Shown here piece by piece: positions 34,363 through 45,677 of a stretch of 64,000 nt of DNA. Under the pieces are notes generated by a model. It was not told the DNA's origin and made no database searches. It worked only from the letters and a program-made list of their open reading frames with translations. A program made the position numbers and the translations under genes. The first letter of the stretch is position 1. Every line of letters starts with the position of its first letter. This stretch comes from Cryptomeria japonica (taxonomy: Eukaryota > Streptophyta > Pinopsida > Cupressales > Cupressaceae): positions 599,955,644 through 600,019,643 of the forward strand of contig NC_081415.1 of assembly GCF_030272615.1 (NCBI RefSeq), given 5' to 3'.

Positions 34363-35866
34363 CAGTTTGTTCTATAGTGTATCACAGACCAAGACAAAAT
34401 CAAAATTTGTAACCAAACCAAACTTAGACTTGTAGAAATCCACAAGATCCAAAAATGTTTCTAACAGTTTGATTGACTTTTGCAGGGTTTTAGCATTTTC
34501 TTGCAGGGGGAGCTTAGATTTTATTAACAAAATTGCAAAGATTTTTTTTTTTTTAACTAACTTAGTTAAGTTAGTTAAAGCTTGGGATTCTTTTACTTTT
34601 GTTTGGGTAAAATTTAACTCACTTTATTTTTGGGCTATAAAAAGAACCACAATCAAAATTTTTCTTGCTTTCATAGGAGAAAAACTTTATTTTGCCTTTT
34701 TGCAAAAGTAGTTTTAAAAAGAACCTCACCATCCTTTGGTGTATAAAAGGATTCATTTTAAATTTTTTGCAAGGAAAAGAACCACACTTAAAAGTTTTTG
34801 TTTACAATCAAAAAGGGAAGTTCTTCCCCTTTTTTGATTTTCTTTTGTTGACCAAATCGAAGTTTTTCTTTGTTGACCAGGCTCTTTTGCTAGATTAGAT
34901 AATCATTGCTTTAAATAAATAAAAAGAACACCATGTTTTCGTGGAGCAACATCTCCATATAGATCTTAGAAATCATTGACTTGAAAGGTAAAAAGAACTT
35001 TGTTTTCCTTGTCTTGAAAGTGGAAGGTATATGATCTCCCCTTAACTAGGTGACCAAAAAGCCAAACCACTCTTATGCTTTCGGTATTTCAAGTAATAAA
35101 AACCTTTAGCAAGCCTGCCTTCCGGAGGGGTTGAAATCAACTCTTAAAGCCATTTATGGTCGGTGTGAAGGGAACGACCTAAGTGGGAAACGACTTTAAC
35201 GCCAAGTGTTCCAACCCACTATAATCAAAAGTGGAAAGTGAGGAAAGTCCTTTTCAACAGTTGTGAGTAGTGATTAGCCTTCCCCCAGTATCCTTGAGAT
35301 ATGTAAAGCATTTGTTCTAAAGGTTGGGAAGCCTCCTGAGGGAGTTTATCACTGACGGCCGAACATGAAGCCTGATTACAAACCTTAGAAGTAGAAACCT
35401 TGAGCCGAGTTAGTAACCAAACATTTGTAATATCATAGTGCAAGGGTGGGGAAGAATCCGTCCCCAAGATCACTCACCATATATCTCCCAAGATAACTAC
35501 TCAATTGTGAAGCAATTCACTTTGGGTTAATTTCTGGCAAAAGGCAAAAAAATGGGCGCCCCCTAGGGGGTGACACGGCTGTTTGAGCTGATGGAGTATC
35601 GAGACTAGTGGGCTATGGTATTATTTATGACCCTTGAATAAAGAGTATTTCTGAAGTGTATTATTCATATCCAAACCTGTTAAAACATTGGGGATTTGAA
35701 CACATCCTCGTAGGACATACACTTATTGTTAGATTAAGCAAAATGGTTATCTCTTTGGTGTTGTGTTTGCATTTATTACTTCAGAAAATAATCTATCAGT
35801 ACTGAAAAACTCAAAACAAATTTCAAAAATTGCAACAACCAAACAAAAGAAAATATCAGGGCAGTC

Positions 35867-36240
35867 TAGCGCGTGAGAGAAACTTCTTAGCGCGTGTGAT
35901 ACATATTTTAGCGCATCAAACCTTCACTTTAGCTCTTCTAGTTTTAACAGTAGCACTTTACCAAAATTTAGAAATAACATTAAACTATTAGCGAGTCCGA
36001 AAAATAGTCTAGCCCGTCAAAGCATCAGCTTAGCGCGTGGGAGTCAATCTCTAGCGCATCAGGTTTATCAGTTAGCGCGTGGAAGGCCTATACTAGTGTA
36101 TGATCTTTTAAGCAAAAATAGAAAACAAATTTTAACAATCTTAACCAATTAGCGTGTAGACCGGGGCAGCCTAGCGCGCGGGGTCTTTTCCCTAGCGCAT
36201 CAAGAAATTTCTGTAGCGCATTCGGTCTTTGTTTTAGCGC
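35867..36240 (+). repeat. TAGCGC microrepeat, leader cluster 2
   Basis: Ten exact TAGCGC cores, followed mostly by CATC or CGTG, with degenerate ones (TAGCGAGTC, TAGCCCGTC, TAGCGTGTA) between. Typical spacing is about 20 bases, and only the core is conserved. Confidence 0.88.
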
Positions 36241-36707
36241 GTGATCAAACCCAGAAAAACAAGGGGAAAAATAGTGGAAAATTTTAAAAATTTAGAAAGC
36301 ATTTTTGGAAACATCCTTTCATCAGCTTCATTTTCGTCAAACCAGAGTATCAAAAATAGAGCTTTAAAAACTATTTCTTGAGCAAATTTCGTGTCAAAAC
36401 AAAAGTTGTCCAGAATCCAAAACTGATCGCACGATAAACATATCTATCCTATCAAAATCGGGAAACATCATCACAAGTGACAAATAGGTCCTTTATTATC
36501 TCACGAATTATATCTCAAAAACACTTGTTCAAAATCTCAAGTTGTCAAATCAAGTTTCCATATCGGGAGACTTTATCCATATCATTTGACACGCTTTGTC
36601 GTGAGGGGGCATCTAAACCTTCACTTTGATAAAGTAAAACTTGAGTTTTCAAAACAAGATCAAATAAATTCAAAACAATTCAAAGGAAACCATTAAATCA
36701 CTTATGC

Positions 36708-37052
36708 ATGACTAATCCCCATATTCTGAGAAAAAAGAATATTTATCGTAACACCACATTGAAGAAACAACAACCAAGTTTTTCCAAATTTGTCAAAAGA
36801 AATAAATTTTTATACATCAATCGTCAACTCTTCAAATCTCATCGAACATTCCTTCATCACGTCAAACTTTATATCCAAAACAAATCCAACGAATTTGACA
36901 AGGAGCCTTTGAAGACTAGGGCATATTGTCAAAAATCCGCATTCAGTCAAATCATAAATCGTGGAGGCAAGATAAATCCAACATTCTTTCCCAACAATTG
37001 CATCACTTATAACTTCCCAAGATTACCACCACCAACCCCCGAATATTTCTAA
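36708..37052 (+). CDS. Upstream ORF ending two bases before gag (114 aa), hypothetical
   Basis: Lys/Arg-rich small protein starting MTNPHILRKKNIYRN and ending PRLPPPTPEYF. Its stop is at 37050-37052 and the gag ATG at 37055, in another frame. No family is recognised. It could be a true accessory protein, a regulatory uORF allowing re-initiation at gag, or chance. Being uninterrupted in a copy whose gag is broken is mild evidence of nothing more than short length. Confidence 0.3.
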   Translation: MTNPHILRKKNIYRNTTLKKQQPSFSKFVKRNKFLYINRQLFKSHRTFLHHVKLYIQNKSNEFDKEPLKTRAYCQKSAFSQIINRGGKINPTFFPNNCITYNFPRLPPPTPEYF

Positions 37053-37054
37053 AG

Positions 37055-38851
37055 ATGCCCGTCACTCGCTCTCAACAAAACAAGCAAAGTGAGGCACAAG
37101 CAGAATCCAGTATGAATTGGAGGTTATCAAATCCTTTTGAAGGTCCACATCTAGAGGGTACTGAAATTTCTGAAGAGCTTCAGGAATGCCAAGAAAGTGC
37201 TTCGTTCCAAAAACTCGTAGAAAGACTCATGGAAAATGACAAAGAGAAATACTTGCTCATGCTTACAAGCAAAGGAGTTAAAATTCTTGAGGACCTTGAC
37301 CTAGACATTTTTCGAACAAGATCTCAAAATTATGAATATCAAGAAAGACAAAGAGAAGAAGATGCACATACACCAGGGCAAAACATCCCTGAGCAAAACA
37401 TACCGTTCCATACACCATTTCAACCCAGGATTAATGTAAGGGAAGAACTCTTCCCTCGGCAAAACAATGCTTCTTTGGTTGCCCTTACTCAACAAATGCA
37501 AATGTTACAAAGACAAATGCAAGACATGCAACAAGGGACAATAGTACCGTATTCACTAAATGAAATTTGTCCTTATCCATTTGACAGAAGATTGCACATG
37601 ATCCCTTTTCCTCCAAACTCAGACGTACCTAAATTTGACAAATACGATGGCAAAAGCGATCCTCGTGATCACGTTAGAGAATTATGTACCATGAGCCTTG
37701 AATTTTCTCATGATGACACCTATCTGATGAGGTTATTCCCAAGAAGTTTGGGAGGACAAACAATGGAATGGTTATCCAAAATCACACCTCCTGTCAGATC
37801 ATTTGACGAACTAGTCAACAAATTCATCACTCAATATTCCTACAACATTCAACATGCTATAACCATGCTAGACGTCTGTAACACCAAACAAAAAAACAAT
37901 GAAACATTCATGGTATTCCTTCAACGTTGGCAATGTATGGTTTCATGATATCCTCAAGATATTCCTGAAAAAGAGAAAATGGAAATTTTCATTGACAACT
38001 TGAATGGTGAGATGAGTTATAGGCTCAAACTCCAATGCATACCTTCTTTCGCTAAACTGATTGAAAATGACATTCAAGTAGAAGAAGCATGTGTCAAGAA
38101 AGGAACGCTCAAATTCTTCAAAGAAGGAACAGGTTCATCAAACTACAATAACCAAAATAACAACAACTTAGACAAATCTAGATTCTGAACTTGAAACAAA
38201 AACAATGGAAGCGAAGGAGGCAATGAATCACATGATCCAAAATCTATATAGCCAGTGCTCGCATTATCAGGAAATCCTCAAGCTACAAAGAACCCCAAAG
38301 GTGCTAACCCAGACGCTAACACATACACACCAAATACCAATCAAGGTCAAGCCAACACAAACAACACCATCAATACTCAAAACAATACCACAAATCGGGG
38401 ACCTAATAACAATTCACGAGACGACACCAACAATTTCCAAAAATGTGTCTACACACCACTGGGACAATCACTGGAGTCAGCATTCAGAGAACTCCTGGCA
38501 AACAAGATTATCTCTTTGCCCGCAATCAGCAACTATGAAGCACAAATCAAACCACCTTGGTGGAATGACTCACACTTTTGTGATTTTCATCGCAACAAAG
38601 GTCATCAAATGAACGATTGCATGAGATTGAAAAACATTGTTCAAGACATGATCGATATAGGTGATTTAACAGTGGATGGTCTCAAGACAAATGGTGACCA
38701 TGGAGCCTTTAAAAATCCTCTTCCAAACTACAACAAAGATGGAGCTTCCACTTCAAACGATGCCCGTGGGGCTCGTATCAATCACATCTACAATAACACC
38801 ATCAATCACATATCAGTTGTAGACAATCAAGTCAATATCATCACAATCTGA
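37055..38851 (+). pseudogene. gag: Element D gag
   Basis: It starts MPVTRSQQNKQ, a common opening of plant gypsy gag. A Gln-rich coiled stretch precedes the capsid region: FPPNSDVPKFDKYDGKSDP, then RLFPRSLGGQTMEWLSK and FDELVNKFITQYSYN. After stops at 37946-37948 and 38186-38188 comes an Asn/Thr/Gln-rich linker, and a zinc-binding motif of C-H-H-C type, CDFHRNKGHQMNDC, at 38579-38620. All pieces share one frame, so only point changes separate them. Both stops are TGA, compatible with C-to-T or G-to-A change. Confidence 0.9.
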
Positions 38852-38905
38852 GACCAGCATAATCATGAATCTGTCAATGTAACAACTAAAGCTCAGAAAT
38901 ATGTC

Positions 38906-40183
38906 TTGAAGGGCCATACACCAACAACAAACACTATACCAAAAATCCAATATGATTTAGTCAGCCAACTGCACAAAACTCCTGCTCAAATATCTATACT
39001 AGAGTTGTTGAAACTTTCGCCAAAACACAAAGACATATTGGAACAAGCGCTGTTGGAAACCAATGTACCTCAAGATCTGGATGCTGACAAATTCCAAGCC
39101 ATGGTCGCTCATATGACAAGGCCTCATAATCTCACCTTCTCAGAGCATGATAATACTTCCTTAAGTCATCTGCATAACACTCCTCTCCATATTGAAGTTA
39201 TCATCTATAAACACCAAGTAAAATGAGTATTGATAGGTGGAGGAGCTGGAATTAATATATGTACCTTAAAACTTATCCGTGCATTAGGCTTCTCAGAGGA
39301 GTCTATTGATCCATGCAAAAAAATTACTATAAAGGCATATGATGATGAGGAAAGATCCTCTAAAGGGATAGTATTGTTACCAATTCAAGTTGGCCCCATA
39401 CAAAGAGATACTATGTGCCAGGTCTTAGACATAGACCTCACATACAATATTTTATTAGGTCGACCCATGATGCATGAAATGCAAGCAGTGCCTTCTATGT
39501 ATCACCAGTGTGTCAAATTTCCCTATAATGGACAAGAGGTCTCTATATCTGCTGATCACAATCCATTTCAACATTGTAATGCAATGGGGGCAGCCCAGGA
39601 CAGTTTGGTTCCCCATAATAGGGAAAAACAAAAATCCTCAACATCAAATCTACAGCAGGCAAAGTCTAAATCATTACCTGGAAATTTCAAGCAGAAAATG
39701 CAAATTAGAGAACAAGGCATGGGGGAATACTCTTTGGAACCCATGTGTTTGGCTAACTTACCAACATCAACCAGATCTCATGGATTACCTACAACATCAA
39801 CACATCAGGTAACTCAGCCCATCACCAATTTTGATGGTACCTTCATCCAACTCAGCACTCTAGCACATGAATCAGAGGAAAAGGACATCCTTAGCTGGTT
39901 ATACAAAGATGAGGAAGAAGATAACAGAGCAGCTGCTTTGGAAATAGTTCTACCAACACACCTATATGGAAAGGGCTACTTAATCATGCAACAAATGGGA
40001 TATAATGGTAAAGGACCTATTAGAAAATGCAAAGGAGTCACTGAACCAATAGACCTTCCTTCACAACTCAATAGGGACAAAATAGGATTGGGATGTAAAT
40101 TCACTTTCCTACCAAGAAAGATACCATGCAAGAATCCAAAACCTCAATGGAAAGCAAAGAAGAAGTACAAAGAAGAATCCTGA
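38906..40183 (+). pseudogene. pol: Element D protease with G-patch-like tail
   Basis: A pre-protease linker (38906-39226) ends in a stop. The protease then shows VLIGGGAGINI where a catalytic D is expected, so aspartate has become glycine, and later LTYNILLGRPMMHEM, a conserved second half. A glycine-rich segment at about 39970-40110 (GYLIMQQMGYNGKGPIRK, then GVTEPIDLP and KIGLGCKF) looks like a G-patch, an RNA-binding motif known after protease in some retroelements. It ends at a stop at 40181-40183. The frame is the same as gag. Confidence 0.75.
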
Positions 40184-42640
40184 CAGGAAGCACTATTTGA
40201 GTCAGCCGAAACAATCTGCAAGGACCGTGAACGTCAAGAACAGAAGCAACATCAGGAGAAACTCCTCATTCACAAGAAGGCCATATCTGCAGTAGTAGCT
40301 CATATTCACGCACCAATATCTAAAAAAGTAGAACTACCTCCTGATAGCATTATTCCTCCCCAAGGAGGAACAATATATGAACAAATACAAAAGGTAGAAG
40401 TAGGATCGGACATAGAATCAACGAAAACTATCAAACTAGTCTCAATTATCAAAGATCTATTTTCGCCATACAACATACCTACTTACAACACTGAAAAGAT
40501 CTGGGATGATAACTCTGAGACTGATTCCAATGAATATGAATGGGGTAGCTGCTCAAATGCTACTGAAGATACCGCTGAAAATACTAGTTCCATATCCCTT
40601 TCTCAAGAAGAGCATAACACATAAATTAGACTACCTCAATTTGGACCACAGAATATCTATGACACTAAGGAAAGCGAGCAGAAACATTATGAACAAGTCT
40701 ATACAAAGGATGATACCATCGAAGACCTCAATGGAATCTTGAACTTCTTTAACACCCGAACCAATCATGATAAAACCTCTGTATTGACACTTACAGTAGC
40801 AGAACTTGATCCACCAAATGATTCCTTACCACCTATCTTTCCTGACCTCATTGACTGGGATGAACCTGAAATACATGATATACCAATTTTCCCAGACGAT
40901 GAATCTATTACCCACTACCTATGTACCGTTAACCCAGAAACAGGCTCTAACAGTGAACAAAGTAACGATGTCTGCAACCAAGGGAGTGCCAAGTCTCTTA
41001 GTCGCAAAAATGAACCAAATAAAAGATTTATGGCTGAAAACCAGTCAATGACAACTATGGATCACAAAAAAGTAAAAATAAAGGACACATCTGAGGGTGA
41101 AAACCTTTTTAAGGCACCTAAAGATGGGAGACTTGACACTCTTCTTGAACATTTTCATGAGCGATCACCCATATTGATTGAGCCCACCCAATCAATCAAC
41201 ATTGGTACTACAGAAGCAACCAAAAACATACACATGGCAGAATCTCTAATAGAGGAGGAAAGATCAACATTTATCATTTTTTTTAAAGAAAAGCAAATTA
41301 ACTTTGCTTGGTCATACGTAGATATGCCCAAAATTGATCCACACTTAATCATGCATCACTTGTCCATCTCTCCAGGAGTTAAGCCAGTCAAGCAAAAACT
41401 ACGAAAGATGAATCCACAGGTGGCACTCATGGTCAAAGATAAACTGAAGAAACTATTAGATGTCGGATTCATTCGACCCATTGACTATGCAGAATGGATT
41501 TCCAACATAGTACTAGTATCAAAACTAGATGGCAATATCAGAATCTGCATTGATTTCAGAGATGTTAACAAAGCCTATCCAAAGGAAGACTTTCCTTTGC
41601 TCAGTATTGACATAATTGTAGACCTCACAGCGGGCCATGCAATTCTCTCACTAATGGATGGTTTTTTAGGCTATAATCAAATAAAAATAGCCCCAGAAGA
41701 TCAAGATAGAACATCGTTTACCTGTCTTTGGGGAACGTACTATTGGAATGTTATGCCTTTTGGCTTAAAGAATGCAGGAGCTACTTATCAATGAGAAATG
41801 ACAACAATCTTTCATGACATGATGCATACCTTCATGGAAGACTATGTGGATGATTTACTAGCTAAATCCTTCACCAGAGCAGAACACCTTAGCATCCTAA
41901 CAAAGATTTTTGATCAATTGGAAAAATTCCAAGTCAAGCTCAACCCTAAGAAGTGTGTCTTTGGGGTTACATCAGGCAAGTTACTAGGCTACATAGTCTC
42001 AGCTAAAGGTATTGAAGTGGATCTAGTAAAGGTACAAGCCATTATGGAGATGCCACCACCAAAGAATATCAGTAAGCTCCGCTCTCTACAAGGACAACTT
42101 CAATCAATCAGGCGATTCATCGCTCAACTAGCCGATAAAAGTCTACCATTCAATCACTTGCTACATAAGAATGTACCTTTCAGATGGGAAGCCAAGTGTG
42201 CAGAATCTTTTTATCAAATCAAATAGTATCTAATAAATCCACCAGTTCTAGTACCACCAATACCAGGAAAGCCACTCATTTTATACATTTCAACAACAAA
42301 TATATCATTGGGGGCACTATTGGCACAAGAAGATCAACAAGGGAAGGAACGAGCCATATACTACATCAGCAAGACATTGAATGGCTATGAACTCAACTAT
42401 ACATTCATTGAGAAGGCTTGTCTAACAATAGTCTTCGCTTCTCAAAAGTTTCGACATTATATGCTAGTACACACAATTAAGCTAGTGGCAAAAATTGATC
42501 CTCTCAAATATCTACTCAGCAAGGCAGCTCTTATAGGCCGATTGGCTAAATGGGTCATGATTCTCAGTGAATTTGATATCCACTACATAGAACGAAGAGA
42601 TATCAAAGGACAAGCAATTGCAGATCAACTAGCTGAAGCA
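40184..42640 (+). pseudogene. pol: Element D reverse transcriptase and RNase H
   Basis: A variable linker precedes RT. RT motifs: INFAWSYVDMPKIDP, KQKLRKMNPQVALMVKD, IRICIDFRDVNKAYPKEDFP, LMDGFLGYNQIKIAPED, MPFGLKNAGATYQ, then the catalytic DYVDDLLAKS, and LNPKKCVFGVTSGKLLG. RNase H follows with EKACLTIVFASQKFRHYM and DIHYIERRDIKGQAIADQLA. Point stops lie at 41792-41794 (TGA) and 42224-42226 (TAG). Otherwise it stays in the gag frame, and the RT aspartates remain. Confidence 0.9.
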
Positions 42641-42668
42641 CTGCTACCAAGAAAACAAACTATGGAGA

Positions 42669-43140
42669 TTGAATTTCTGGACAGAGACATTCTTGCTATT
42701 TCTACCAAACAATGGACCCCATACTTTGACGGATCCTACACAACATGGTTCAGGTGCTGGCATTCTATTCATCACTCCAGAAGGACACACTATACCAAGA
42801 TCATATAGGCTGATGATTCCATGCATAAATAATGTGGCTAAATATGAGGCATTGGTTATAGGCATCAAAATGGCCATAGAATGGAAAATCACGGAGTTAA
42901 TGGTCTACAGAGATTCACAACTAGTCATCAATCAAATCAACAACGACTATCAGACAAAAGATGACAAGCTACTACCCTACAAACGAATGGTGGATGACTT
43001 CAAACAGTATTTTGTACACATCACCTTTGAGCAAATACCAAGGTTGAACAACAAAGCAGTCGATGCAATGGCTACTATCGCTTCATTACTACAGATTCCA
43101 GAGCAACAGAGTCGTTACGAGTTTCTGGTAGAGCAACTGT
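42669..43140 (+). pseudogene. pol: Element D second RNase H domain
   Basis: After WTPYFDGSYT (about 42715) the frame shifts by one base and continues GSGAGILFITPEGHTIPRSY, NNVAKYEALVIGIKMA, LMVYRDSQLVINQINND and NKAVDAMATIASLL. The fold is RNase HI-like. The aspartates (FDGS, YRDSQ) remain, but the usual glutamate of the NNVAEYEAL box is Lys. It sits between the first RNase H and integrase, the order usual for plant elements with two RNase H domains and unlike element C. Confidence 0.85.
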
Positions 43141-43229
43141 TCTCCCCAGCCTATGACCACTCTGAATCCCATGTTATCTATGCCTTGATTGGTTCAGATT
43201 CTCCTTTGTATGGACTGATATATGGCTAT

Positions 43230-44439
43230 CTAAAGAACAACATCCTACCCATTGACCTATCTCGAAACCAAAAATGTAATTTTATCCGACAAGCTGCCCA
43301 TTATACCCTTACTGCTGATACTTTGTACCGTCAAGGTCTAGATGGTACTCTTCTTCGTTGCCTTGATCGTAATGAATCTAATTCCGCTTTACACGAGCTT
43401 CATGAAGGTATTTGTGGCACACATTCAAGTGGGACTACTCTTGCTAAAAAGCTTCTAAGAATGGGATATTATTGGCTGACAATGGAAAAAGATTCTTATC
43501 ATTTTGCAAAAAGGTGTCCAAAATGCCAGATCCATGGCAATCTGATACATGCACTAGCACATGAACTGCAGCCATTTACAACATCCTGACCCTTTTGTCA
43601 GTGGGGACTTGACTTGGTCGGCAAAATTCATCCTTCATCTTCAAATGGACACAAGTTCATTATAACTGCAACAAAATACTTTACCAAGTGGATAGAAGCA
43701 GTCCCCATGACCACAGTGACTGAAAAACAAATTGCCTCTTTTATCCTAAACTATCTGATCTACAAATATGGTATTCCACGCTCCATCATCATCGATAATG
43801 GACGACCTTTCAAAAACCAAGATGTCCGAGAACTATGTGAACACTACACCATACTACCCACAGGGGAATGGTCAAGCAAAAGCATCCAACAAGACAATAC
43901 TAAAAATCCTAAAGAAAACAGTGAATGATACAGGCAAAGATTGGCATGTACAACTCAATCCAGCACTTTGGGCATACAGAACTAGCATCCCCACACCTGC
44001 AGGAGCAACACCTTTCTCATTGGTCTATGGATCGGAAGCTATTTTACCCCTGGAGGTAGAAATTCCATCTCTGAGAGTCTCTCTAAAAGGCTTAATCCCA
44101 GATGAAGAGTATCGAGTCAACCGACTACAAGAACTGGAACTATTAGATGAAAGACATCAACATGCTTACACTCATCTCAAAGCATATCAACAATGCATAT
44201 GCAGAAGCTACAATCACAAGGTCATTCCCCGAAATTTCAAAGTTGGTGACCTAGTCCTCAAGGAAAATCCAAGAAATCAACAAGATCGAGAAAAGAAAGG
44301 GAAATTTGAACCTAACTGGTTAGGTCCCTATGTCATCATATCAGTCTATGGATTAGGTGCTTATCAGCTAACAACTTCAGAAGGAGATGTGCTCGATGAA
44401 CGAACTAACAACATTCATCTGAAGAAATACTACACTTGA
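43230..44439 (+). pseudogene. pol: Element D integrase
   Basis: The zinc-binding part shows HELHEGICGTH and CPKCQIHG (HHCC). The core has WGLDLVGKIHP and IIIDNGRPF with both aspartates, but the glutamate position reads GQAKASNKT, with Lys instead of Glu. A stop lies at 43587-43589 and a frameshift at about 43860. The C-terminal part has FKVGDLVLKENPRNQQDRE and ends NIHLKKYYT at 44439, typical for gypsy integrase. The enzyme would insert the cDNA; this copy is dead. Confidence 0.9.
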
Positions 44440-45621
44440 GTAGTCTAATGCATGGAAAAAGTCAAAAAAAATAAAAAAATAAAAAAATCAAGGAAAAGCA
44501 AATAAAAAGGTACAATAAAAGCAACTGGTGAAAACCTGGTAACATGCGCTATTGTGAAAGGACAACTCCTTTATCTATATCCACATCCTTATCTCTGCAG
44601 TAAAACACTATCGGCCATCGCCCGACACTTAGCAAATATCCATTCAGGACATACATAGCGTAGTCACTATCTTGATTTATCCATCTATCCTTTCACCGCA
44701 TTTTACCATGGCTTGGTAATCATTGTACATACCCGCATCGAGAAGTACACTTAGCTAGGGACAATAAATCATCAAAACTTACAAGTATGTTCAAACCGTC
44801 AATACTATTTGCAAAACTCAGAGCATCATGTCCAACAAACAAAAACTTACACAAACCCAAATCAAAACATCGATCGATAAAAGATTCACAAGAGAAATAC
44901 GATGGATGACTTTCTGAAGTACCAAATGTTGCATTTTGCATAAAGTCTTGACTATTTTTGCATTTAAACTTTTTGAATTATTGGATTCTCTAAATTTTCT
45001 CAACAATGCTTCCAAGCTAGAGAACATCGAGAAACTCCAATATTTTCTTAGTCTTCTATCTGTGAGGCAATCATTTGTACTGTGTAGATATTTGTCTCGA
45101 GATGTGATTCACAACATATCACTGAAGACATGATTCCACTTTATGCATACAAATGGTTTAATCTTGTTTGTTTATACACAATCCGCACTCAGGTCGTCCT
45201 GGTTCAATTATACCTTGACGCTTGTGCTATCTTGCAAAATCAAACATCATGTAAATTTTTCTCAGGTCATCATGGTTCAAATATACCATTATGCTTGTAT
45301 AAATTTTCAACATATCCAAAGATCAATCCATGCTCAATGATGATACATATATCGAAAGCAAATAACATGTGGTTATATCGGAATGACAAATGCAGAATGA
45401 GGATGCTCCAAAAACAATTAGTTGCATATCATTTTACAATTAGTTGCACATTAAATCATACATCTCATTTTCAAGATACATCTTATAAACATCATACAAT
45501 TATATCATTGCATTTTACTTCATCATAAGATCTATCTAAGCATTGCATCATCAGAAAATAAACTCAAGCATATAGAAAGCTTTCATCCATAACACATCAC
45601 ATGATCCAAGAAAATGGTGTC

Positions 45622-45652
<31 letters not shown>

Positions 45653-45677
45653 AAATGATCAAAAAGTAAAATATATG
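44440..45677. other. Spacer between integrase and the antisense gene of element D
   Basis: No gene is seen. An A-rich stretch follows the integrase stop. A (TA)n microsatellite lies at 45622-45649. The 3' ends of the sense (pol) and antisense (PMD) transcripts should converge here. Confidence 0.6.
45622..45649. repeat. (AT)n microsatellite, 14 units
   Basis: Perfect AT dinucleotide run near the convergent 3' ends of the sense and antisense units of element D. Confidence 0.9.

Larger units (their letters stand above)
34041..37054 (+). other. Element D 3-kb leader with two TAGCGC clusters
   Basis: Non-coding except for an upstream ORF at its end. Two clusters of the TAGCGC microrepeat (34109-34362 and 35867-36240) flank a segment free of them. 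This middle part has no coding sense but is GC-balanced compared with the AT-rich surroundings. The leader is long for a gypsy element, so RNA structure, packaging signals or an intron may reside here. Confidence 0.7.

Noticed and set aside
34109-36240. CRISPR-like array from spaced TAGCGC motifs
   Set aside because: Repeats are only 6-8 bases, spacing is irregular and the DNA is plant nuclear; no cas genes.
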